This document shows positions 27,280 to 37,706 of a stretch of 64,000 nt of DNA, in pieces; the stretch's first letter is position 1, and each line of letters begins with the position of its first letter. Source of the stretch: an uncultured Roseobacter sp. (GTDB taxonomy: Bacteria > Pseudomonadota > Alphaproteobacteria > Rhodobacterales > Rhodobacteraceae); assembly GCF_947499265.1 (NCBI RefSeq), contig NZ_CANMNK010000012.1, positions 1-64,000 of the forward strand, written 5' to 3'. Position numbers and translations under genes: made by a program. Under the pieces are notes generated by a model. The model had not been told where the DNA came from. It saw nothing but the letters and a program-made list of their open reading frames with translations, and made no database searches.

Positions 27280-27599
27280 AGGGTGATTTTGCTTGCTGCT
27301 CGAACTTATATCATTGACTGAAGTTCACCCGTTACATGTGTATTCTGGGCCGCTTCTACCTTAAGTACTAGTGGATGGGCATTGCGGCGCCAACCAAAAA
27401 CCCAAATCCGCTCAAACCTGCTGGGTGAGGGCACAACGGCCAAGCAACTGCGGTCTTGCGTTGGCAGAAATCCACTTTTGATTTGCTACCTACTGTTGAT
27501 TGTAGAGCGAACCGGATAAACGTCGGTTGAATCAGATATGTGCTTGTTCGCGAACTGGCGGATATTTGGAAACAAGCAACGTAAGAGCGGAAAATCCCC
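27280..27599. other. Divergent intergenic region
   Basis: This 320-base gap, AT-rich relative to the plasmid backbone, separates the HTTM-like gene (minus) from the first RgpF gene (plus). It should contain both promoters. No convincing operator, terminator or small gene was seen. Confidence 0.5.
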
Positions 27600-28754
27600 G
27601 TGGCAAAGTGGTGGAAAATAAAGCGGGAACTCAATCGCCTGGGACGACAGATCGGACATATTCCTGTTGTCATATACGAAGTTTTTTTAGCAGCGCGGTA
27701 TTATGATTACATTCTGTCAAGGGACAGACAGATATTTGATGGCCAGCAGATGCCGTCCTCGAAATCCGCGATTTACCTGATATTTCCCCAATTTGGTGTT
27801 CTAAAGTCGCACGTGCGTACTCTGAGGTACCTCATTGACAAAGGTCGGAGCGTTACAGTTGTCTGCAACGCACCGATCAGTCCTGAAGACCGAGAAATGC
27901 TACTTCACCATTGCGAGCGTTTGATTCAGCGACCCAATTTTGGCTATGATTTTGGTGGTTATCGCGACGGTATTCTGGCCTATCAAGCCCGGTTGGCAGA
28001 GATGGACCAGCTGATTTTGCTGAATGACTCTGTATGGTTTCCCATCACGGATGACATCGATTGGCTAGATCAAGTGGACCAGCTTGACCGTGATATGGTC
28101 GGCGCAGTGTCAAATTATGGCATCGATAGCCAACCGGCGGAAAAATTCCGGGATCTTGAGTTTGACTACAGAACTGAGCGGAAAGGCTTTCATTACTGCT
28201 CCTTCGCACTGGCGTTCAGTTCGAACGTGTTACGGGATCGCTCTTTCTTGAGGTTCTGGAAGTGGTTTCCACTGTCAAATGACAAAAGGAAGACAATTCG
28301 GCGCGGTGAATTAGGCTTATCGGCCTGGGCGCTTCGCAAGGGTTACTCCCACGCCAGCACGCTCAATGTTACAAACCTGCACGCGAAGCTCGCTGATCTG
28401 GATACAGAAAGGCTGTTGCAGGTTGCTACCAACCTGATGATCCCTGAGGACATCCAACTGAGCAAGCTCAAGAAACAGCTCCTTCCTGTACTTGAGACAC
28501 TTAGCCGAGAAGAGCTAATTTCATTCATTCTGACTGGCGTTACCCGTCAGGGAACTGGATATGCGCTCCCCGAATTTACCGTGATCGAAGAGAAATTCCC
28601 TTTCTTAAAAAAATCACCGCTTTGGCTGCATCCAGAGGCCTCGCGGATTTCCTTAAGTATTCTTGAGCGGCTGAAAACGCCTGCTTCGAAGGAAGCTCTC
28701 GAAGAGGCAAAAGAGTATTTGCAACCGAAGCTCAGGACGTCTGCCAAGCCTTAA
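27600..28754 (+). CDS. RgpF family (rhamnan synthesis protein F) protein, copy 1
   Basis: A 384-residue protein starting at GTG. AIYLIFPQFGVLKSHVRTLRYL, RPNFGYDFGGYRDGI (about 122-136) and LNDSVWFP (about 145-152) are characteristic of the RgpF family, first known from streptococcal rhamnan synthesis and thought to act as glycosyltransferases. The dTDP-rhamnose operon on the same replicon fits a rhamnosyl role. A paralogue lies 1 kb downstream and shares the N-terminus (WWKI.REL.RLG) and the motifs. It converges with a methyltransferase gene at 28786. Confidence 0.85.
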   Translation: MAKWWKIKRELNRLGRQIGHIPVVIYEVFLAARYYDYILSRDRQIFDGQQMPSSKSAIYLIFPQFGVLKSHVRTLRYLIDKGRSVTVVCNAPISPEDREMLLHHCERLIQRPNFGYDFGGYRDGILAYQARLAEMDQLILLNDSVWFPITDDIDWLDQVDQLDRDMVGAVSNYGIDSQPAEKFRDLEFDYRTERKGFHYCSFALAFSSNVLRDRSFLRFWKWFPLSNDKRKTIRRGELGLSAWALRKGYSHASTLNVTNLHAKLADLDTERLLQVATNLMIPEDIQLSKLKKQLLPVLETLSREELISFILTGVTRQGTGYALPEFTVIEEKFPFLKKSPLWLHPEASRISLSILERLKTPASKEALEEAKEYLQPKLRTSAKP

Positions 28755-28785
28755 AAATAAAGCAAAGAGCGTCGCTTTGCTCGTG

Positions 28786-29514
28786 TTAGGCGTTGCGAGC
28801 TATCACAAAAACCCAGATATCCAAGTCGGTGTCTGGCCTTTCACCTTCTACTGGCTTCCAATGTGGTTTCTTGTGTTCGGGCTTAATCACATCACGGACA
28901 CAATATTTGCCTTGGCCCCAATCGAGGATCAGGTAAGGCATGATCAGTGGATGAGCCCCGAACGGATCGGACGCGCTGGAGCCTTCGGGCGCGTGCAGCA
29001 TCGTATGTTCGATAAAGATCAAACCCTCGGGTGCAAGCTGGTCCACCCAAGCATCAATCGCTTTTTTGGGATCATACGCGTGATCAAGCGCGTTTGTATA
29101 GACAAGGGACGCACGTCCTTTCCATTCGTCATTTTTCTCGTGGAAGTCCCATTCCACAACACCTTGTGCGGCTTGCGGTGGCGATATGTCAGTCCCTATT
29201 CCTTCGCAGCCAAGCCGTTCAGCCAAATGTCTGGATTCCATACCTGCTTTGCTTCCGTGGCACAGTAAGAACGACAGGTTTGGGATCTTCGCGCGCGCAT
29301 AATCAGCGATCACATCTAACGTTTTGGGATCCGCCCAGACGTCACCCGTATCAGATTGTGCTTTGGTGACTTGAGCTGCTCTGTAGGCCTCGTAGTCGAA
29401 CTCACCACCGTCACCAAACTCGAAGAGAGCGAAAAGCTCAGTGTTTTTTGCAGGGGCTGGTTCGGGTGCCGGCTCGGGCGCAAACATCGCGGTGATACGT
29501 TTTTTCAGAGACAC
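28786..29514 (-). CDS. Class I SAM-dependent methyltransferase-like protein
   Basis: A 242-residue protein. Start chosen at GTG 29514 because AAAGGA lies seven bases upstream; the open frame runs to 29598 without such a site. A Pro/Glu/Ala-rich linker (EPAPEPAPAK) follows a short basic N-terminus. The fold core is suggested by LLCHGSKAGMESRHLAERLGCEGIGTDISP (about 79-110) and LVYTNALDHAYDP (motif IV-like). It stands between two RgpF paralogues on the opposite strand and may methylate the product of those enzymes, for example a terminal rhamnose. This last point is inference. Confidence 0.7.
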   Translation of the reverse strand: MSLKKRITAMFAPEPAPEPAPAKNTELFALFEFGDGGEFDYEAYRAAQVTKAQSDTGDVWADPKTLDVIADYARAKIPNLSFLLCHGSKAGMESRHLAERLGCEGIGTDISPPQAAQGVVEWDFHEKNDEWKGRASLVYTNALDHAYDPKKAIDAWVDQLAPEGLIFIEHTMLHAPEGSSASDPFGAHPLIMPYLILDWGQGKYCVRDVIKPEHKKPHWKPVEGERPDTDLDIWVFVIARNA

Positions 29515-29802
29515 GAAAGGTTCCTTTCTGATCGCAGCGCGGATCAACCGGTAGGTGTAGGTATGGACCCTAATAGGAGCTGCCATCGACAAGCTCAAGT
29601 TGCCAATAGCTGTTGATATTTGGCAAAGCGGCTCTGTTTTACGCTATCTGCAGAGGCTCGACGCAAGATTGCGCACCGCCAAAGTTTTCTGGCCCGCCCT
29701 TTCGGTCGCCTTGCTCTTGCAAACAGTACTCGTTCAACTCACAAGAGAACGAAATAACCCACGATTGGGGCCTGGTCGGAAAGTGTTTTAGGAGTTTGGG
29801 GT

Positions 29803-30936
29803 ATGCCGCAATGGTGGAAAATCCGACGGGAGCTGAAGCGTTTGGGAAACCACTTGTTAGAGTGGCCAACGGACACCACAAACTTCCTCTTTGGTACCTT
29901 CTATTATGATCGCTTTTTAGCGCACAAAAAAACGATCTTGTCTGGTCTGCAGGACACAACGGACAAACGGGCGGTATATCTAATTTTCCCAAAAAACGGG
30001 CTACAGCCTGGGCACTTCAGAACCCTCGACTATCTGGCTTCCAAGGGTTTCGCAGTGACGGTGGTGTCAAATTTACCTTTGAATCCAGGACAAAAAGTTG
30101 CGGTTCTTCCAAAGTGCCACATGTACATCGAACGCCCGAATTATGGATACGATTTCGGAGGGTATCGTGACGGCATTCTGTCGATGCGTAATGATGTGGC
30201 AGCAATCAAGCAGTTGGTTCTACTCAACGACTCTGTTTGGTTTCCCGTCAGTTCCAAAACGGACTGGTTGGCTGACGTTGATGACCTTGGCGTTGAGTTT
30301 GCCGGCGCTGTTTCAAACTATGGGATACCCCGTGTTGACCCCGACCACTTCCGTGAATTGAGCTTTGACTATCGAACTGATCACAAGAACTTTCACTACT
30401 GCTCGTTTGCGTTAAGCCTTGGTCAAAAAATTGTACAGGACCCGAAATTCATCGAGTTTTGGGCATCTTTTCCCCTCACCAACAAAAAGAAGCGCACAGT
30501 GCGGCGGGGCGAAATTGGTTTGACCGCATGGATCTTACGGCGAGGGTATTCGCACGCAGAGACGCTTGGCGTGCACCGTCTTGCTGAATGCTTGGGCAAA
30601 TTGAGTGATCCGGAATTGCGAGACGTTGCACGGCACGTGATCGTCTTGGATGATTCACGCCTTAAAAAGGCGAAGGCGAACGTCATTCTGTCGATCGATA
30701 AGCTTAGTCGTACTGACTTGGTAAACTTCGTTCTGATGGTGGCTGCGCGACAGGGGACTGCCTATGCCCTTGCTTACTATTCGGTTTTGTTTCTCGGGTT
30801 TCCGTTCCTAAAGAAATCACCGCTTTGGTTGGATCAAGATGCAGCCAAGATATCTTCTTTACTGCTTGGAGCGTTGTCAGAACCTGCCGCAGATGAAGCA
30901 TTGATGGAAGCAAACGACCTTCAGCTTTCAAAGTGA
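29803..30936 (+). CDS. RgpF family (rhamnan synthesis protein F) protein, copy 2
   Basis: A 377-residue paralogue of the protein at 27.6 kb. It shares AVYLIFPKNGLQPGHFRTLDYL, RPNYGYDFGGYRDGI, LNDSVWFP, SNYGI, FHYCSFAL and FPFLKKSPLWL at equivalent positions. AGGAG eight bases before the ATG supports the start. The copies diverge throughout, so the duplication is not recent; they may add successive residues of the same sugar. It is transcribed toward the ABC exporter, which is on the opposite strand. Confidence 0.85.
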   Translation: MPQWWKIRRELKRLGNHLLEWPTDTTNFLFGTFYYDRFLAHKKTILSGLQDTTDKRAVYLIFPKNGLQPGHFRTLDYLASKGFAVTVVSNLPLNPGQKVAVLPKCHMYIERPNYGYDFGGYRDGILSMRNDVAAIKQLVLLNDSVWFPVSSKTDWLADVDDLGVEFAGAVSNYGIPRVDPDHFRELSFDYRTDHKNFHYCSFALSLGQKIVQDPKFIEFWASFPLTNKKKRTVRRGEIGLTAWILRRGYSHAETLGVHRLAECLGKLSDPELRDVARHVIVLDDSRLKKAKANVILSIDKLSRTDLVNFVLMVAARQGTAYALAYYSVLFLGFPFLKKSPLWLDQDAAKISSLLLGALSEPAADEALMEANDLQLSK

Positions 30937-31050
30937 TTGTCCGCAGCTTTACCGGCTCTTTGTAAAATCGCGCTTGCGCCTGATACCATGCTGCGCATCG
31001 CAGATCACATCCCGACTTCAGAACAGGATATTTCTGGGCACAGCCTGATC

Positions 31051-32835
31051 TCAGCCCAGAGTGGCTGGTCCGGAGCTAAACTGCCTGTCGTAAAGTGTCT
31101 GGAACAAGCCATTTTGCGAAAGCAGCTCGCCTTGCGTGCCTTGTTCCGCAACTTCGCCGTCCTTGATCACAACGATCTTATCTGCATTCAGAATGGTAGA
31201 CAGCCTATGAGCGATCACAATCGTGGTACGCCCCTTGGACAGCTTCTGCAGCGCTTCATTCACAAGGAATTCGGATTCTGAATCGAGCGCACTTGTTGCC
31301 TCATCCATGATAAGAATGGGACTGTCGCGCAGGATCGCGCGGGCGATTGCAATACGTTGGCGTTGACCGCCCGACAGGTTGCCACCATTTTCGCCCACAT
31401 CACTGTCATATTGCTGCGGCATGCCCTGAATGAAGTCATGTGCATTAGCGGCCTTGGCCGCCGCGATGATCTCGTCGTTTGTGGCATTCGCCCGACCCAT
31501 TGCAATGTTCTGCTTGAGCGAACCTGCAAACAGAAAGGTTTCCTGACCCACAAAAGCTATCTTGTCCCGCAGGGAGGCAAAGGTGGCCTGCCGGAGATCA
31601 AAGCCATCGATCTCGATTTGCCCCTGTACGGGATCGTAAAGGCGCAGGATCAGGTTGATAATCGTGGATTTCCCGCCACCGGACGGCCCCACCAGCGCTG
31701 TCGTCTTGCCCGCCTCGAAGGTCACGTCAAGATTGCGCAACAGGGATTTGTTATCCTCATAATTGAAGCTGACTTTGTTAAAGATAATTTTGCCCGGACC
31801 TTCCGGCAGATCGCGCGCATCGGCCTCTTCACTCACCGCAATCGGAGTATCCAGGATCTGATACATCAATCCGACACCAACGAGGCCCGCCTGAATCCCA
31901 ACACGCATTCGGGCAAGCCGTTTTGCCGGGTCATAGGCCATCAAAAGTGCCGTCACAAATGACATCAACTCACCCGGAGATGTCGCAGCATCACCGAAGA
32001 TACTGACTGTGCTCAAAGCCACGACGGAGGCAATCGCAAAGCCTGAAAGCGTCTCCATTAGCGGGCTGGTAGCTCCGGAGAGGCGCGCCATCGCATTCGA
32101 ACGGCTTTCGACAGTCGTAACGGCCGTGTTCATCCGAGCGGCCATATGCTTTTCCAAAGCAAAAGCTTTAACCACGCGGATGCCCGTTGAGGTTTCCTGT
32201 AGCACCCTGATGATCTCAGCGGCAGAGACCATATTAGCCTCAACAATACCTTGCACCCGTTTGAGGATCTGACGCACGCCGAGGATCGCAAGTGGCCCGA
32301 AAATCAGCGAAAAGAACGACAGGGTTGGCTGCTGATATATCATGACGATAATCAGTCCGATCAACGTGAGTAGATCGCGCACAAATCCCGTGATCAGAGT
32401 ATCAATTACAGTACGCGCAGCATGTGCTGAAGCAGTGACCCGCATCAGGATGTTGGAGGTATCGAGCGTATTGAAAAACGCCACACCATGTTCGAGCAGA
32501 CGATCATAAAGCCTGCGTTGTTGATCGGCGACAATCCGGTTGCCTGCGCGGCTCAGCGCAACGACCTGCACGTAGCCTGCAAGGCCCTTCACCGTGAAGA
32601 TCAGGGCAACAGCACCGGCAATGGCAAAAACTTTATTGCGGTCGCCTGATTGCACCATGGAATCAATGATATCTTTCATAATCCAGGCAGTGAGTGCCGT
32701 CGTAACCGCAATCACGATCATGGCAACAATCGCCACACCATAGCTCAAAGATTGAGAGCGCAGGTTTTCACGCAAAAGCCGTTTGAGCATTTCGCTTTTT
32801 TCGCTGTTAACGTTTGTTTGAAAACTATCGATCAT
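31051..32835 (-). CDS. MsbA-like ABC transporter (fused permease and ATPase)
   Basis: A 594-residue half-transporter. Six helices occupy roughly residues 30-310. The ATPase domain has Walker A GPSGGGKST, signature LSGGQRQRIAIARA, Walker B ILIMDEATSALD and the switch His in VIAHRLST. Such exporters move lipid-linked glycans, lipid A or peptides out of the cytoplasm as homodimers. With no Wzx flippase recognised in the window, this is the best candidate for flipping a lipid-linked saccharide. It faces the second RgpF gene and is divergent from the second arylsulfotransferase-like gene. Confidence 0.9.
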   Translation of the reverse strand: MIDSFQTNVNSEKSEMLKRLLRENLRSQSLSYGVAIVAMIVIAVTTALTAWIMKDIIDSMVQSGDRNKVFAIAGAVALIFTVKGLAGYVQVVALSRAGNRIVADQQRRLYDRLLEHGVAFFNTLDTSNILMRVTASAHAARTVIDTLITGFVRDLLTLIGLIIVMIYQQPTLSFFSLIFGPLAILGVRQILKRVQGIVEANMVSAAEIIRVLQETSTGIRVVKAFALEKHMAARMNTAVTTVESRSNAMARLSGATSPLMETLSGFAIASVVALSTVSIFGDAATSPGELMSFVTALLMAYDPAKRLARMRVGIQAGLVGVGLMYQILDTPIAVSEEADARDLPEGPGKIIFNKVSFNYEDNKSLLRNLDVTFEAGKTTALVGPSGGGKSTIINLILRLYDPVQGQIEIDGFDLRQATFASLRDKIAFVGQETFLFAGSLKQNIAMGRANATNDEIIAAAKAANAHDFIQGMPQQYDSDVGENGGNLSGGQRQRIAIARAILRDSPILIMDEATSALDSESEFLVNEALQKLSKGRTTIVIAHRLSTILNADKIVVIKDGEVAEQGTQGELLSQNGLFQTLYDRQFSSGPATLG

Positions 32836-33392
32836 CGTGACAGTGCCCGGATCCCATGAGGTCCCTTACGTAGGGGGGATCATTGGGCCTGTAAAGGACC
32901 ACTGCCGCAAGGCTCCGCTGATCCATCGCAACTGCGCCAGAAACTCAATGCGCTTCAAATCCCTCTCGCTCATCGTCACCCATGTCATATCTGCTCTCGC
33001 TGTCTGTTCTCATTGCAGACGAGAGTGACACTTCTGCTTTGCTTGCAGGTGATATTTGGCCTCTGCAGCTACATGAAACGAGACTAGATAAGGATAGTTA
33101 TGCAAATAAATCACGCTGACTTCTAATAATTCCGCTTTGATGGCGGCACAGGGTCTCGCCCCCTTTGGACCAAAATCGCGGGTATTTGGCCTCTCCTGCC
33201 AGCGTCCATTTCAGTCTTTGAACTGCATCATGAGAGGCAGATAAGCGGATTTCGCGACCGTAAGTGCTCAACAATCAGCGACAGTTTACCACAAGCGGGT
33301 TTTTTCTCGCCGCAGGGCTGGCTTGTTACAATACGCCCATCTTATGGTCCGCAAGCCAAGAGCTTTTCGTTAACAGAAACTGATTCCCCCAA
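32836..33392. other. Long intergenic region at the edge of the low-GC island
   Basis: A 557-base gap without a credible gene lies between the ABC exporter (minus) and the arylsulfotransferase-like gene (plus). It holds their promoters and marks where composition changes back to GC-rich. I saw no transposase remnant, tRNA or direct repeat that would identify an integration boundary. Confidence 0.55.
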
Positions 33393-34718
33393 ATGACCCG
33401 CAAACCAGATGCCTCTTTGCTGATTTTCCGCATTTGCGCGGTGGTTGTCGTGCTCGGCCTCGCCTTTACCTACGGCGTTATGGCGCAAAAACATCGTCTC
33501 TTCCCGATGCCGCAAATCAGAAGCGCCACAGAACAGATCAAGGAGCTGCTGGCGCCCAGCGATCAGATCCTCGTGGCCAGCAACGTCCGCTACGACACCC
33601 CCGTTGAATCGCTGCTGCCGGATCGCCTCGCGCCGGGGCTGCTGATGGTCGCGGAAATCGTGCAGGACCGCGATACCGCCGTGCGGATCATCGACAGAAG
33701 CGGGCAGACGATCCACGAATGGCGGCCTGTGTGGTCAGAGGTCTGGCCGGGCAGCACAGGCAATTTCCCCGAAGACCGGCGCCCCAAGGGCGACAGTGGC
33801 ATGTATCTGCATGGGGTCGATATCCTGCCGGATGCCAGCATCGTGGCGAATTTCGAACATCTGAGCTCCTTCCGCATGGATGTCTGCGGCGCGGTCTCCT
33901 GGAAGCTCGACAACCTCGGACATCACGCCGTGCATTATTCCGATCAGGGCGCCACCTGGGTGGCCGCCGAACGCTACGTGCAGCAGGGTCCGACCGGATA
34001 CCAGAACCACGCCGCCCCGCTGCGCTCCTGGACATTGCAGGAAGTGTCGGATGACGGCGAGGTGCTGCGCGAAATCTCGATGATCGATGTCTTCCTGCGC
34101 AACGGGCTCGAGGGGCTCTTGTTCATGTCGACCCTGTCCAATGGCCGCACCGTGGTGCGCGGCGACACGCTGCACCTCAACGATGTGGACATCTTCCCCG
34201 AAGGCATGGCGTCGAGCGTTTTTGACCCCGGCGACATCATGGTCTCCCTGCGCAACATCAACACCATCGCGGTCTTCGATCCCGACACGCTGGAGATGAA
34301 ATTCGTCTCTACCGGGCAGGTTCTGCGCCATCACGACCCCGATTTCATGCCCGGCGACCGCATCTCCATCTTCGACAACCGCAATCTGACGCCCTCCACC
34401 GAACCGATCCCGCCCGCCAGCCGGGTGGTGGAGGTCAATGCGCGCACCGGGGAGGCCAGCGTGGCGCTGAACGGGGAGGGCCCGGACGGGTTCTTCACCA
34501 ACATCATGGGCGTGCACCAGCGCCTGCCCAACGGCAATATCCTGGTGACCTCCAGCGGTGAGGGCCGCGCGCTCGAATATCTGCCGGACGGACAACTGGC
34601 CTGGCGCTACAGCAACAGGATCTCGGAGGAGATAAACGGCCGGATCTTCATGACAAAGCTGCTGCCAGCGGATATGGATGCTGCATTCTTCGAGACACGT
34701 GCAGCCACATGTAATTGA
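33393..34718 (+). CDS. Arylsulfotransferase (ASST)-like protein, second copy
   Basis: A 441-residue protein with an N-terminal signal-anchor (about 8-28) and the same architecture as the 11.6 kb protein. Corresponding elements are YLHGVDILPDASIV, LGHHAVHYSDQGATWV, RHHDPDFMPGDRISIFDN and a C-terminal NILVTSSGEGRALEY. Members of the family catalyse sulfate transfer in the periplasm, though the donor and acceptor here are unknown. It heads a three-gene unit with a small membrane protein and a PAPS-type sulfotransferase, reinforcing a link to sulfation. Confidence 0.75.
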   Translation: MTRKPDASLLIFRICAVVVVLGLAFTYGVMAQKHRLFPMPQIRSATEQIKELLAPSDQILVASNVRYDTPVESLLPDRLAPGLLMVAEIVQDRDTAVRIIDRSGQTIHEWRPVWSEVWPGSTGNFPEDRRPKGDSGMYLHGVDILPDASIVANFEHLSSFRMDVCGAVSWKLDNLGHHAVHYSDQGATWVAAERYVQQGPTGYQNHAAPLRSWTLQEVSDDGEVLREISMIDVFLRNGLEGLLFMSTLSNGRTVVRGDTLHLNDVDIFPEGMASSVFDPGDIMVSLRNINTIAVFDPDTLEMKFVSTGQVLRHHDPDFMPGDRISIFDNRNLTPSTEPIPPASRVVEVNARTGEASVALNGEGPDGFFTNIMGVHQRLPNGNILVTSSGEGRALEYLPDGQLAWRYSNRISEEINGRIFMTKLLPADMDAAFFETRAATCN

Positions 34719-34737
34719 TTATTGAAAGGGTACCCCA

Positions 34738-34956
34738 ATGAGATTTCTTGCCTTTTTCCTGACCGCCTTCTGCATGGCCACCCCGGCCTTTGCCTATATC
34801 GGCCCTGGGGCGGGTCTGGGTGCCATCGGCATCCTGATCGCGATCATCGGCGGCATCCTGCTGCTTGTGGTCGGCTTCCTGTGGTACCCGATCAAGCGGA
34901 TGATGCGCAAAAAACGTGACGGGGCTGAACCCGCCCCCGGCACCGAGAACGAATGA
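34738..34956 (+). CDS. Small membrane protein (72 residues)
   Basis: A signal-peptide-like N-terminus (MRFLAFFLTAFCMATPAFA) is followed by YIGPGAGLGAIG and a single hydrophobic helix, then a basic (KRMMRKKR) and a short acidic tail. AAAGGG seven bases before ATG supports translation. It overlaps the sulfotransferase start by ATGA, so the two are translated together. No known family was recognised; it may be an accessory or anchor subunit for the sulfotransferase. Confidence 0.75.
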   Translation: MRFLAFFLTAFCMATPAFAYIGPGAGLGAIGILIAIIGGILLLVVGFLWYPIKRMMRKKRDGAEPAPGTENE

Positions 34957-36413
34957 CCGCATTTCTGGTCTCCCTGGTCGCCGTCTTCGGGTTCGCGGCC
35001 GGGATTTACGGCACGGGCATCGTCGGGGCGGCGCAGCGCGCTATCGCCCAGGCCAATACCGGGCTTTCCGCCATGCTGGACAGCGGCCTCTCGGATGACG
35101 AGAAGGAAGCGGCTGTGCGCAAGGCGGGCATCGCCCTGATCGTGGGCAGCGGCGCCATCGCCTGGCGGCTCGTGGCCTGTCTCGCAGCCGCCGCCCTGCC
35201 GATCTATCTGGCGGAATTCGCCGGGCTCGCCCCCTCTGCCGCCGTCTTCGATCTGATGCTGCGGCTTGATTACATCATCGGGGTCAGCGTGGCGCTGATC
35301 GTGCTGGTCTGGCTGTTCAAGCGCAAAGATCCGGATAAACCGCAGACCGGCTATGGCAGCGGGGATCGGTTCCTGCACATGCTGGCCTTTTCCGGGCCCG
35401 GCATCCAGAAATTCGCCATCCGGCTCGAAGACATGTTTCTGGGGCGCAAGATCAAAGGCGTCGCGGATCAGCCCCCGGTGCTGGTGACCTCGCTGGCGCG
35501 GGGCGGCACCACCGCGGTGCTCAACGCGCTGCACGATCTGCCGGGCATGGTCACCCATACCTACCGCGACATGCCCTTTGCCACAGCGCCGCTGCTCTGG
35601 AGCCGCCTCAGCGCGCCGCTCAAACGCGAGGTCGCGCGGCAAAAGCGCGCCCATGGCGACGGGCTCAGCATCGATCTCGACAGCCCCGAGGCCTTTGATG
35701 AGATCTTCTGGATGCTCTACTGGCCGGGCAAGTACAAAAGTGACCGCATCCCCCTCTGGACGCCAGAGGATGCCAAGGCCGAGGCCGCGGGCGTGTTTCG
35801 CAAAATGTTCCGCAAGATGGCGGTGCTGCGCGGCGGCGGGCGCGGGCGATACCTGTCCAAGAACAACGCCAATATCGCGCGGTTGCAGCTGCTGCCGGAG
35901 ATGTTCCCCGATTGCGGCATCGTGGTGCTGCTGCGCAACCCCGCCGCCCACGCGGCCTCATTGCTGCGCCAGCATGAGAATTTCCTGACCCTGCAGGCAG
36001 AGGATGATTTCGTGCGCCGCTATATGCGCGACATCGGCCATCTGGAATTTGGTCAGCTGCACAGGCCCATCGGGTTTGACGGCTTCGATCCCGGCGCTTA
36101 CGACCCGCGCACCCCGGATTACTGGCTGGCCTATTGGATTGCCGCCTTTGTCCAGGTGCAGGCCCATGTGGCGCAATGCCATATCCTGGCCCAGGACGAC
36201 CTGCGCCAGACGCCCGATGCGACCATGCAGGCGCTTTGCAAGGGGTTGGGGATCGAGACCGGAGAAGTCGATTTCGCCAGCTATTTCCGCAACACGCCGG
36301 ATGTCACGGACCGCGATGTCTTTGACCCCGCGCTGCTGGCACAGGCCGACAAGCTATATGCCGCCCTCGCCCAATACGCCGTGGGCCCGCAACACTCGGA
36401 CAAGGCCTCCTGA
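34953..36413 (+). CDS. Membrane-anchored sulfotransferase
   Basis: A 486-residue protein. Two or three hydrophobic helices lie in the first 130 residues. The sulfotransferase domain then begins with PPVLVTSLARGGTTAVLNAL (about 171-190), whose SLARGGTT is the 5'-phosphosulfate-binding loop. A 3'-phosphate site is suggested by VVLLRNPAAHAASLLRQ (around 326-342). PAPS is the expected donor, although no PAPS-forming genes are in the window. The membrane anchor is unusual for bacterial carbohydrate sulfotransferases and implies a lipid-linked acceptor. It converges with the dehydrogenase gene, four bases away. Confidence 0.85.
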   Translation: MTAFLVSLVAVFGFAAGIYGTGIVGAAQRAIAQANTGLSAMLDSGLSDDEKEAAVRKAGIALIVGSGAIAWRLVACLAAAALPIYLAEFAGLAPSAAVFDLMLRLDYIIGVSVALIVLVWLFKRKDPDKPQTGYGSGDRFLHMLAFSGPGIQKFAIRLEDMFLGRKIKGVADQPPVLVTSLARGGTTAVLNALHDLPGMVTHTYRDMPFATAPLLWSRLSAPLKREVARQKRAHGDGLSIDLDSPEAFDEIFWMLYWPGKYKSDRIPLWTPEDAKAEAAGVFRKMFRKMAVLRGGGRGRYLSKNNANIARLQLLPEMFPDCGIVVLLRNPAAHAASLLRQHENFLTLQAEDDFVRRYMRDIGHLEFGQLHRPIGFDGFDPGAYDPRTPDYWLAYWIAAFVQVQAHVAQCHILAQDDLRQTPDATMQALCKGLGIETGEVDFASYFRNTPDVTDRDVFDPALLAQADKLYAALAQYAVGPQHSDKAS

Positions 36414-36417
36414 AAGG

Positions 36418-37692
<1,275 letters not shown>

Positions 37693-37706
37693 GGCCCCTG
37701 CCCTTT

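Noticed and set aside
33040-33392. Regulatory RNA or riboswitch before the second ASST-like gene
   Set aside because: No conserved motif or stable structure could be recognised by eye.
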